Origin: an uncultured Bacteroidales bacterium
GTDB lineage: Bacteria > Bacteroidota > Bacteroidia > Bacteroidales > UBA932
Direction of reading: 5' to 3'
DNA length: 64,000 nucleotides
NCBI GenBank assembly: GCA_934691625.1
Contig: CAKUTA010000001.1
Coordinates: 409,239 to 473,238, forward strand
The number at the start of each line of letters is the position of its first letter. Position 1 is the first letter of the stretch. The translations under genes and the position numbers were made by a program. Below, one piece after another: positions 33,619 to 41,811 of the stretch. The notes under the pieces were generated by a model. The model ran no database searches. It was not told the DNA's origin and worked only from the letters and a program-made list of their open reading frames with translations.

Positions 33619-35058
33619 ATGAAGAAATCAGTTGCAACAGTGCTGGTATCGGCTATAGTAGCCGGTCTTACAGCGTTTGGTGTAGTCAAGGCAAGTACTC
33701 CGGAACTGCTTTCCAAGGAAGGTGCAGTCCTTTCGGAGAATGGGGCGGCTTACAGGACTGTCAATCTGTCACAGACAGAGTATCCGGACTTCACGTATGC
33801 GGCAGAGTCTGCTGTGGATGCTGTCGTATATGTCAAGGTGAGCATAAAACAGCAGCAGTCTGCTATCGCGGATCCGTTCTTCAAGTTCTTCTTCGGCGAC
33901 CAGATGGCCCCGCAGTCAAGGGAGCAGCAGGCGAGCGGCTCAGGTGTGATTATCCGCTCTGACGGATATATTGTGACTAACAATCATGTCGTTGACGGAG
34001 CTTCTAAGGTGGAGGTTACATTGAACAACAACAAGACATATCCCGCTACAGTGGTCGGAACTGATCCTGCTACGGATGTGGCTATCCTGAAGATAGATGC
34101 CCAGGGGCTTCCTGTCGTTCCTTTCGGGGATTCTGACAAACTGAGACTTGGACAGTGGGTGATCGCCATAGGAAGTCCGTATGACCTCCGTTCCACGATT
34201 ACTGCGGGTATTGTCAGTGCCAAGGGGCGTCAGATGCCTCATCAGCAGGGTGAATTCAAGATCGAGTCATTCATCCAGACTGATGCTGCGGTCAACCCTG
34301 GAAACAGTGGTGGTGCGCTTGTGAACCAGAAAGGCGAACTTGTCGGAGTCAATACTGCAATCATCTCTCAGACAGGCTCTTTCACTGGGTATTCATTCGC
34401 TGTCCCTTCCAATATCGTCAAGAGGATTGCTGACGATCTTATAGACTTCGGTAGTGTCAAGAGAGCTATGCTCGGCGTCACAATGTCACAAATTGACGAC
34501 AAAAAAGCTAAGGAATTGAAACTTTTTTCTCCGAAAGGTGTATATATAGAGGAGGTTGTGAAAGGGGGAGCCGCAGACAAGGCGGGAATACATAAGGGAG
34601 ATGTCCTTATCTCCATTGATTCCACCGAGACCGGAACTCCTTCTTCTGTGCAGGAAAAAGTCAGCTCGTACCATCCTGGCGACAAGGCTCGTATCACAGT
34701 TATACGCGATGGTTCAGAGAAGACTTTGGAAGTTACATTCCAGGGAACATCTATGGAGACAGGCGCCAAGGATATTGACGGCTCTGTAGCTTTCTATGGC
34801 GCAAAGCTTATGGAGGCTTCAAAGGAGACGCGCAGCCAGCTCGGGCTTAAATCTGGCGTGGAGATCGTTTCTGTCGGCCCTGGAAAGGTTCAGGATGCAG
34901 GAGCTGAGGAAGGCTTTGTTATCCTGTATGTGAACGACCAGCCTGTCAGCAAGCCTGAGGACGTGGTAAACATTGCCAGGAAAGCAAAGAGGGGAGTCTA
35001 TGTAGAGGGTGTCACCAGATACGGTAAAGCTGCCTACTTTGCATTTGGCAAGGACTAA
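33619..35058 (+). CDS. htrA: Periplasmic serine endoprotease, HtrA/DegP family
   Basis: 479 residues. Envelope quality-control protease. It has an N-terminal signal or anchor (KSVATVLVSAIVAGLTAFGVV). The catalytic triad is His123 (TNNHVV), Asp153 (TDVAIL) and Ser230 (GNSGG). Two PDZ domains follow: ~275-370 (MLGVTMSQIDD ... GVYIEEVVKGGAADKAGI) and ~385-475. A Gln/Met-rich loop at 80-100 (FFGDQMAPQSREQQ) is the LA-type loop. It is followed by the primary sigma gene after 11 nt; this htrA-rpoD order is also found in Bacteroides as I recall. Confidence 0.95.
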   Translation: MKKSVATVLVSAIVAGLTAFGVVKASTPELLSKEGAVLSENGAAYRTVNLSQTEYPDFTYAAESAVDAVVYVKVSIKQQQSAIADPFFKFFFGDQMAPQSREQQASGSGVIIRSDGYIVTNNHVVDGASKVEVTLNNNKTYPATVVGTDPATDVAILKIDAQGLPVVPFGDSDKLRLGQWVIAIGSPYDLRSTITAGIVSAKGRQMPHQQGEFKIESFIQTDAAVNPGNSGGALVNQKGELVGVNTAIISQTGSFTGYSFAVPSNIVKRIADDLIDFGSVKRAMLGVTMSQIDDKKAKELKLFSPKGVYIEEVVKGGAADKAGIHKGDVLISIDSTETGTPSSVQEKVSSYHPGDKARITVIRDGSEKTLEVTFQGTSMETGAKDIDGSVAFYGAKLMEASKETRSQLGLKSGVEIVSVGPGKVQDAGAEEGFVILYVNDQPVSKPEDVVNIARKAKRGVYVEGVTRYGKAAYFAFGKD

Positions 35059-35069
35059 ACTTATGTTAA

Positions 35070-35930
35070 ATGAGACAACTTAAAATTACAAAGTCGATCA
35101 CCAACCGTGAGAGCGCATCACTGGACAAGTATCTCCAGGAGATCGGCAGGGAGGAGCTTGTTTCACCGGAGGAAGAGGTGGAACTGGCGCAGAAGATCAG
35201 GAAAGGTGATCAGCGTGCATTGGAAAAGCTTACAAGGGCGAACCTTCGATTCGTGGTTTCTGTTGCGAAACAGTATCAGAATCAGGGTCTCAGTCTTCCG
35301 GACCTTATCAATGAGGGAAACCTCGGACTTATCAAGGCTGCGGAGAAGTTTGACGAGACCAGGGGATTCAAGTTCATTTCCTATGCGGTGTGGTGGATCC
35401 GCCAGTCGATTCTCCAGGCTCTTGCAGAGCAGTCAAGAATCGTGCGCCTTCCGCTGAACCAGGTGGGGTCGCTCAATAAGATAAACAAGGCATTGTCCAA
35501 GTTCGAGCAGGAGAATGAACGCCAGCCGTCGAGCGAGGAGCTTTCCGAGATGATCGATGTCCCGAAGGACAAGATTTCCGACACATTGAGGGTTTCCGGA
35601 AGACATGTGTCAGTGGATGCCCCGTTTGTGGAGGGTGAGGACAACAGCCTTCTGGATGTGCTTCCTAATGATGATTCACCAAGCGCGGACAGGGGACTTG
35701 TCAACGAGTCTCTCAATACGGAAATCGAGAGGGCGCTGTCAACATTGTCAAGCCGCGAGCGCGAGATAATCAAGTCATTCTTCGGCATCGGATGCCAGGA
35801 GATGACCTTGGAGGAGATCGGTGAGCGCTTCGGGCTTACTAGGGAGCGTGTCCGCCAGATCAAGGAAAAGGCAATCAGAAGACTCAAGAGTCCTAACAGA
35901 AGCAAGCTCCTGAAAGGCTATCTTGGATAA
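35070..35930 (+). CDS. rpoD: Primary RNA polymerase sigma factor (Bacteroidetes RpoD)
   Basis: 286 residues, much shorter than E. coli sigma-70 because region 1.1 and the non-conserved insert are absent, as in all Bacteroidetes. Region 1.2 starts [20 protein letters not shown]. Region 2 has [15 protein letters not shown] and [16 protein letters not shown]; region 4.2 has [27 protein letters not shown]. This protein reads the TTG/TAnnTTTG promoters seen through the window. It lies between htrA and argS, with 11 and 20 nt gaps. Confidence 0.97.
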   Translation: MRQLKITKSITNRESASLDKYLQEIGREELVSPEEEVELAQKIRKGDQRALEKLTRANLRFVVSVAKQYQNQGLSLPDLINEGNLGLIKAAEKFDETRGFKFISYAVWWIRQSILQALAEQSRIVRLPLNQVGSLNKINKALSKFEQENERQPSSEELSEMIDVPKDKISDTLRVSGRHVSVDAPFVEGEDNSLLDVLPNDDSPSADRGLVNESLNTEIERALSTLSSREREIIKSFFGIGCQEMTLEEIGERFGLTRERVRQIKEKAIRRLKSPNRSKLLKGYLG

Positions 35931-35950
35931 CCAATGCTGTAATTTAAACG

Positions 35951-37741
35951 ATGACACCTGAATTATTTATACAGAACAAGGCCGCAGAGGCCATCAAAAA
36001 TCTATACGGGGCTGATGTCGAGGCTTCATCGCTTCAGGTCCAGGTAACAAAGAAAGAGTTCGAAGGCGACTACACTCTGGTCGTCTTCCCTCTTTTGCGT
36101 ATAACCCATGCCTCTCCAGAGAATACCGGCAATGCGATCGGCGAATGGCTGAAGGCCAATGTCTCTGAAATCGCGGCATACAACAGCGTGAAGGGCTATC
36201 TGAACATATTGTTCTCTCCTTTATACTGGAATGAGCTTTTTGCGGAGATCGCAGCAGACGGAAGCTTCGGTGAACTTCCGAAGACAGGAAAGAATATAAT
36301 GGTGGAGTTCTCTTCACCTAACACGAACAAGCCTCTGCATCTTGGACATATCAGAAACAATCTTCTGGGTGATTCCGTGTCGAGGCTGCTCAAGGCATGC
36401 GGCAATAATGTAATGAAGGTCACCCTCGTCAATGACAGAGGCGTGCATATCTGCAAGTCAATGCTGGCATGGCTGAAAGTCGGAAATGGTGAGACCCCGC
36501 AGTCTTCAGGCAAGAAGGGAGACCATCTTGTAGGTGACTGCTATGTAGCATTCAACAACATCTACAAGGATGAGGTTGACAAGCTTGTCGCAGGCGGAAT
36601 GAGCAAGGAGGAGGCCGAGAAGGAGGCTCCGTGCCTTAAGGAAGCCCATGAAATGCTTGTGAAGTGGGAGCAGGGCGACAAGGAGGTCCGTGATCTCTGG
36701 AAGAAGATGAACGGCTGGGTGATGGAAGGTTTCGATGAGACATACAAGGCACTGGGCATCTCATTTGACAAGACATATTTCGAGTCTGACACATATCTTC
36801 TCGGAAAGGAACTTGTGCAGAAAGGTCTTGATATGGGCGTGTTCGTGAAGGATCCTGACGGTTCCGTGTGGTGCGACCTTACGGCTGACGGCCTGGACAG
36901 AAAGCTGCTGCTCAGGAGTGACGGCACATCCGTCTATATGACCCAGGACCTGGGAACGGCAGAGCGCCGCTTCTCGGAGTACAACCTGGATGAACATGTC
37001 TATGTGGTTGGAAATGAACAGAACTATCATTTCCAGGTGCTCAAGCTTATCCTTAAGAAGCTTGGCTTCAAATGGGCGGACAATATCTTCCATCTTTCAT
37101 ACGGCATGGTGGAACTGCCTGAGGGCAAGATGAAGTCCAGGGAAGGTACCGTTGTCGATGCCGATGACCTTATCGAGAAGATGTACGAGGAGGCGAAAGC
37201 AATGTCCGTGGAGTCAGGAAAGCTGGCGGATATGCCTGAGGACGAGAAGGACAGACTCTTCCATACGATTGGTCTGGGAGCATTGAAATACTTCATAATG
37301 AAAGTGGACCCTAAGAAGACAATGCTCTTCAACCCTAAGGAGTCCATTGACTTCAACGGCAATACCGGTCCATTCATCCAGTACACTCATGCCCGCATCA
37401 AGTCTATCCTCAGAAAGGCTGATGAGCAGGGACTTGCCCATGATTCTTCAGTTCTGAAGGGAAGTATCCTTCCTTCTCCGAAGGAGGTACGTCTCATAAA
37501 GCTGCTGAACCTCTATCCTTCTAAGGTCGGGGAGGCAGGAGCGGCATATTCACCGGCAATCATTGCCAATTATGCCTATGACCTGGCGAAAGAGTTCAAC
37601 CAGTATTATCATGAGACCCGTATCCTGCAGGAAGAGAATAAGGATGTCCTGAAATTCAGGCTTGTACTTATACAGACACTCGCGGATGTCCTCTCCAGGG
37701 CGATGGGCATCCTCGGAATAAATCTTCCTGAGAGGATGTAG
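35951..37741 (+). CDS. argS: Arginyl-tRNA synthetase
   Basis: 596 residues. Class Ia synthetase charging tRNA-Arg. The N-terminal Add-1 domain (residues ~1-100) is followed by the HIGH motif as HLGH in NTNKPLHLGHIRNNLLG. The KMSKS position carries GKMKSREGTVV, a variant normal for ArgS. The C-terminal anticodon-binding domain ends with LADVLSRAMGILGINLPERM. It is third in the htrA-rpoD-argS-ygiQ run, 4 nt before the next gene. Confidence 0.97.
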   Translation: MTPELFIQNKAAEAIKNLYGADVEASSLQVQVTKKEFEGDYTLVVFPLLRITHASPENTGNAIGEWLKANVSEIAAYNSVKGYLNILFSPLYWNELFAEIAADGSFGELPKTGKNIMVEFSSPNTNKPLHLGHIRNNLLGDSVSRLLKACGNNVMKVTLVNDRGVHICKSMLAWLKVGNGETPQSSGKKGDHLVGDCYVAFNNIYKDEVDKLVAGGMSKEEAEKEAPCLKEAHEMLVKWEQGDKEVRDLWKKMNGWVMEGFDETYKALGISFDKTYFESDTYLLGKELVQKGLDMGVFVKDPDGSVWCDLTADGLDRKLLLRSDGTSVYMTQDLGTAERRFSEYNLDEHVYVVGNEQNYHFQVLKLILKKLGFKWADNIFHLSYGMVELPEGKMKSREGTVVDADDLIEKMYEEAKAMSVESGKLADMPEDEKDRLFHTIGLGALKYFIMKVDPKKTMLFNPKESIDFNGNTGPFIQYTHARIKSILRKADEQGLAHDSSVLKGSILPSPKEVRLIKLLNLYPSKVGEAGAAYSPAIIANYAYDLAKEFNQYYHETRILQEENKDVLKFRLVLIQTLADVLSRAMGILGINLPERM

Positions 37742-37745
37742 CATA

Positions 37746-39479
37746 ATGGCAGTAAATGGGGAGGCATATATGTTCCCGACCTCGAAAAAGGAGGTTGAGG
37801 CATTAGGCTGGGACTACATAGACGTCATACTTTTTACAGGAGATGCTTTTGTAGATCACCCTTCATTCGGGACTGCATGCATAGCGCGTTGGCTTCAGAA
37901 ATGGGGCTGGCGCGTTGCTGTTGTTCCGCAGCCTAACTGGAGAGATGACCTCAGGGACTTCAAGAAACTTGGAGCCCCGAGGCTGTATTTCGGTGTCAAT
38001 GCTGGAGCGATGGATTCCATGGTGAACCATTACACGGCGTCCAAGAGGCTGCGGCATGACGATGCATACACTCCGGACGCAAAATTCGGACAGCGTCCTG
38101 ACAGGGCCGTCACAGTCTATACGAAGATACTTAAGGAATTGTATCCTGATGTCCCTGTCATAATCGGAGGCGTGGAGGCTTCTCTCCGCAGGCTTACGCA
38201 TTATGATTACTGGAACGACTGCCTTATGCCGTCAGTGCTTGTCTCAAGCGGCGCAGACTATCTCTGCTATGGCATGGGGGAGAAGCCTATGCTGGAATTC
38301 ACTAAGGGCATCGAGGCTGGCAGGAGTCTGCATGATATGCACAAGATTCCGCAGCTGGCTTTCTTCATGACGGGGAAGCCGAAGATACGTAAGGGCATGT
38401 TCCAGCTCCACTCGTATGAGGAGTGCCGGAAGGACAAGAGGGCGTTTGCTGAAAACTTCCACTATATCGAGATGTATGCGAACATGATGCATCCTGATGT
38501 TCTTATCGAGGGCTGCGGGGACGGATATATCAAGGTCAATCCTCCATATCCACCATCTTCACAGGAGGACATGGACTCTTTCTGGGACCTTCCGTTCACC
38601 AAAAGGCCGCATCCGCGGTATAACGGGAAGCGCATTCCTGCGTATGACATGATCAAGTATTCCATCAACACGCATAGGGGATGTTTCGGGGGCTGCAACT
38701 TCTGCACGATTGCCGCACACCAGGGAAAGTTCATCCAGTCCCGTTCCGAGGCTTCCATCATGAAGGAGGTGAAGGGACTGCTGGATGTCCCGGGATTTGC
38801 CGGCAATATCTCCGATCTTGGAGCTCCTACTGCGAACATGTATGGGATGAAAGGAAAGAACCAGGCCCTGTGCAATCTCTGCAGGCGCAAGTCGTGCCTG
38901 TTTCCTGCACCGTGCCCTAACATGGACAGAAGTCATGAACGTGTCCTGAAGATGTATCATAAGGTCATGTCAGTTAAAGGCATACGCCATGCCTACATAG
39001 GAAGCGGCATACGTTATGACCTGTTCCTGGATGAAAACGGCTTTGTGGACAAGACATCCTATCCTTATCTTAAGGAGCTGGTGCTGGAGCATACATCCGG
39101 AAGGCTTAAGGTCGCGCCGGAGCATACGGAGGACAATGTCCTGTACTATATGGGAAAGCCGTCATTCAAGCTGTTCTGCAGGCTGAGGAAGGAATTTGAC
39201 AAGATAACCCGAGAAGCGGGGCTGCATACGGGGATTGTCCCGTATTTCATATCTTCACATCCTGGATGCCATTTGAGCGACATGGAGAAGCTGGCTGCAA
39301 ACCCTGCTCTTAAGGGAATATATATGGACCAGGTGCAGGATTTTACGCCGACTCCGATGACCACTTCTTCCGTAATGTTCTGGTCCGGACTGGATCCGAG
39401 GACAATGAAGCCTGTGTTTACCGAGCATGATCCTGAAAAGAAAAAGATGCAAAAATCATTTTTCTTCAAAAAAAAGTGA
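37746..39479 (+). CDS. YgiQ family radical SAM protein
   Basis: 577 residues. The N-terminal UPF0313 part (YIDVILFTGDAFVDHPSFG, GVEASLRRLTHYDYW) precedes a radical SAM core with the 4Fe-4S motif CX3CX2C in RGCFGGCNFCTIAAHQG at about residue 315. Extra Cys residues (LCNLCRRKSCLFPAPCPN) may hold a second cluster. The end is basic and short (EKKKMQKSFFFKKK); many relatives are longer by a disordered tail. The reaction is unknown for this family. It is the last gene of the run with argS. Confidence 0.93.
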   Translation: MAVNGEAYMFPTSKKEVEALGWDYIDVILFTGDAFVDHPSFGTACIARWLQKWGWRVAVVPQPNWRDDLRDFKKLGAPRLYFGVNAGAMDSMVNHYTASKRLRHDDAYTPDAKFGQRPDRAVTVYTKILKELYPDVPVIIGGVEASLRRLTHYDYWNDCLMPSVLVSSGADYLCYGMGEKPMLEFTKGIEAGRSLHDMHKIPQLAFFMTGKPKIRKGMFQLHSYEECRKDKRAFAENFHYIEMYANMMHPDVLIEGCGDGYIKVNPPYPPSSQEDMDSFWDLPFTKRPHPRYNGKRIPAYDMIKYSINTHRGCFGGCNFCTIAAHQGKFIQSRSEASIMKEVKGLLDVPGFAGNISDLGAPTANMYGMKGKNQALCNLCRRKSCLFPAPCPNMDRSHERVLKMYHKVMSVKGIRHAYIGSGIRYDLFLDENGFVDKTSYPYLKELVLEHTSGRLKVAPEHTEDNVLYYMGKPSFKLFCRLRKEFDKITREAGLHTGIVPYFISSHPGCHLSDMEKLAANPALKGIYMDQVQDFTPTPMTTSSVMFWSGLDPRTMKPVFTEHDPEKKKMQKSFFFKKK

Positions 39480-39546
39480 TGAAACGTGTATCTAATTAGA
39501 AAAAATGTCCTATAATTGCACCGCGAATTAAAACAAATACATTGTA

Positions 39547-39909
39547 ATGGCGACTAATCAGAAAAAGAGGGCTGTTGTCAGCTATGAGAATATGTCCAAG
39601 GAGCTTGCAGCGGCATTTGCGGAGAAGTATCCGAAGGGGTTCAGTGACTACCTTCCTGATCTAATAAAATATGACAAGCCAGATGGAACATGCTTCTATG
39701 CTGTTCCGATAGAGATTCCTGATGCAATCTATCTTGTGAAGATCAAGGTGAAGACAGATGATGCTGACGATATCGAGAGGTGGCTTAATGAAGGTGATGA
39801 AAGTGGGGACGAAGGAGGAGAGTCAGCACCGGAGGAAGGCGGCGAGACGCTTCCTGATGACAACATCGCTCAGTATTCGTCAGGTGACGATGATTCTGCA
39901 GATGCATAG
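39547..39909 (+). CDS. Small acidic conserved-type protein of unknown function
   Basis: 120 residues. Residues 1-~78 are a compact domain (VSYENMSKELAAAFAEKYPKGF, then GTCFYAVPIEIPDAIYLVKIKVKT). The last ~40 residues are almost all D, E, G and S (for example NEGDESGDEGGESAPEEGG), like a disordered acidic tail. No signal peptide. A -7-like TATAATTG lies ~30 nt upstream. It has its own terminator. Homologues seem to occur in Bacteroidales as small uncharacterised proteins; an acidic tail could mimic nucleic acid or bind basic partners, but that is a guess. Confidence 0.8.
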   Translation: MATNQKKRAVVSYENMSKELAAAFAEKYPKGFSDYLPDLIKYDKPDGTCFYAVPIEIPDAIYLVKIKVKTDDADDIERWLNEGDESGDEGGESAPEEGGETLPDDNIAQYSSGDDDSADA

Positions 39910-39937
39910 TCTTTTTCGCTACGACAATGAGATGCAC

Positions 39938-39974
39938 AGGGCTGGTCAAAATTCTTTTTTGGACCAGCCTTTTT
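39938..39974 (+). terminator. Terminator after the small acidic protein gene
   Basis: GGCTGGTC (39940-39947) pairs with GACCAGCC (39962-39969), followed by TTTTTC. It lies 30 nt after the stop. Confidence 0.88.
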
Positions 39975-40017
39975 CATCTGTTTTTTGTAAGTTTGCACTA
40001 GAGGTAATATCAGTGTT

Positions 40018-41796
40018 ATGATACGAAGATGGCTGGCCAGCTTGAGAAACCTGTTGAGGAGCTTGTCCGAAAAGAACAAGCTGCTTATCCTTTCATTGGT
40101 CGTCGGCATCAGCAGCGGTCTTGCCGCTGTCGTATTGGAGTCCCTCGTCAAGTCCATCCATCATGGGCTGACATTCTGGTTCGACGGGGTGCTGGACAAC
40201 TACCTCTTCCTTGTGTATCCTGGAGTCGGAATGCTGCTGTCCCTGCTTATACTGCGGTTTGTCATCAAGGATAATATAGGTCACGGGGTGACCAAGGTCC
40301 TGGTGGCTGTCTCGAAAAACGAGTCGCGTATAAAGCCTCACAACATGTGGTCCTCCATATTGACAAGTTCGTTGACCATAGGATTCGGAGGCTCTGTCGG
40401 TGCCGAGGCCCCTATCGTCTATACCGGTGCAGCTATCGGCTCGAACTTCGCGAGATACATGGGCATGTCCTACAGGAACATAACAATTCTTCTCGGATGT
40501 GGAGCGGCAGGGGCCGTGGCTGGAATCTTCAAGGCGCCTTTGGCGGGAGTCCTGTTTACTCTGGAGATTCTGCTGTTCAACATATCCATGACATCAATGA
40601 TGCCTCTGCTCCTGTCAACTGTATCGGCTACGATGGTGTCATATATCTTTCTGGGAGATAGCCTTCCATTCGAATGCACACTTACTCCGTTTGATATCAG
40701 GAACGTGCCGTTCTATGTCCTTCTTGGATTCTTCTGCGGAGCATGCTCCCTTTATTTCATGAGAACTACCCTGAAACTGGAGGACAGGCTTGGGAAGATG
40801 AAGAATCCGTACTCCAGGTGGGCGTTCTGCGCTGCGTGCCTTGGATTGCTGATATTCCTGTTTCCTCCGCTGTATGGCGAAGGATATGATGCCCTTTCCC
40901 CGCTTCTTAACGGGCAGGCCATATCTTATGACGGCGACACCGTGCTCTCATTTATGCTGCATAAGCCGTGGCTGGTACCGGTGTTCTTCGCATTGATCCT
41001 TTTGCTGAAGGTGTTCTCGATGACATTCACCAATGCCGGCGGTGGAGTGGGAGGAACATTCGGACCGACATTGTTCGTAGGTGCGATTGCAGGCTTTCTT
41101 CTGGCGCGTGTGACCAACCTTATCATGGCCGGGACTGCATTCACGGTGCCGGAACAGAATTTCGTGCTTGTCGGGATGGCAGGGCTTATGGCCGGTGTGA
41201 TGCAGGCTCCAATGACTGCAATCTTCCTTATCGCGGAGATATCCGGGGGATATGAGCTCTTTATACCGCTTATCATAACGGCAACGATTTCCTTCGGGAC
41301 AATCCGCTTTTTTGAAAAGTATTCGATATACACCAAGCGCATTGCCATGACAGGCGATCTGCTGACCCATGACAGCGACCAGGCAGTGCTGACGCTGCTG
41401 AAGGTATCGGATGTCGTGGAGACGAACTTCAGTCCGGTAAGGATAGATGCGACGCTCGGCGAGTTTGTCCAGGTAATATCAGGATCTGCCAGAAATATCT
41501 TCCCTGTGGTGGACTCCAGGAACCACTTCCAGGGCTATGTGTCTCTGGAGGATGTCAGAAAGGACATGTTCCAGCAGAACCTGTACAGCAGCATGCATGT
41601 CTATAACTATATGAAGTCTTCTCCTGCATACGTCTATGAGGGGGAGAAGATGGACAGCGTAATGAATAAGTTTGAAAGCACGGATGCATGGAATCTTCCG
41701 GTCGTGAAGAAGGATCGGACATATATAGGTTTTGTCTCCAAGTCCAAGATCTTCTCCGCATACCGTGATGAATTGAAAGAATTGTCGCAGGACTGA
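40018..41796 (+). CDS. ClC family chloride channel/antiporter with C-terminal CBS domains
   Basis: 592 residues. Residues ~20-430 form the ClC transmembrane core. The anion-filter helix has GSVGAEAPIVYTGAAIGSNF with the gating Glu at position 130 (GAEAP in place of the common GREGP). A second pore motif is GGGVGGTFGPTLFVGA. Two CBS domains occupy ~450-585, a cytoplasmic nucleotide-sensing module. Inner membrane; Cl-/H+ exchange or channel cannot be decided. A -7 element TAAGTTTG lies at 39988-39995. Tex follows 15 nt downstream. Confidence 0.93.
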   Translation: MIRRWLASLRNLLRSLSEKNKLLILSLVVGISSGLAAVVLESLVKSIHHGLTFWFDGVLDNYLFLVYPGVGMLLSLLILRFVIKDNIGHGVTKVLVAVSKNESRIKPHNMWSSILTSSLTIGFGGSVGAEAPIVYTGAAIGSNFARYMGMSYRNITILLGCGAAGAVAGIFKAPLAGVLFTLEILLFNISMTSMMPLLLSTVSATMVSYIFLGDSLPFECTLTPFDIRNVPFYVLLGFFCGACSLYFMRTTLKLEDRLGKMKNPYSRWAFCAACLGLLIFLFPPLYGEGYDALSPLLNGQAISYDGDTVLSFMLHKPWLVPVFFALILLLKVFSMTFTNAGGGVGGTFGPTLFVGAIAGFLLARVTNLIMAGTAFTVPEQNFVLVGMAGLMAGVMQAPMTAIFLIAEISGGYELFIPLIITATISFGTIRFFEKYSIYTKRIAMTGDLLTHDSDQAVLTLLKVSDVVETNFSPVRIDATLGEFVQVISGSARNIFPVVDSRNHFQGYVSLEDVRKDMFQQNLYSSMHVYNYMKSSPAYVYEGEKMDSVMNKFESTDAWNLPVVKKDRTYIGFVSKSKIFSAYRDELKELSQD

Positions 41797-41811
41797 TAAC
41801 CCGTTTTGAAA

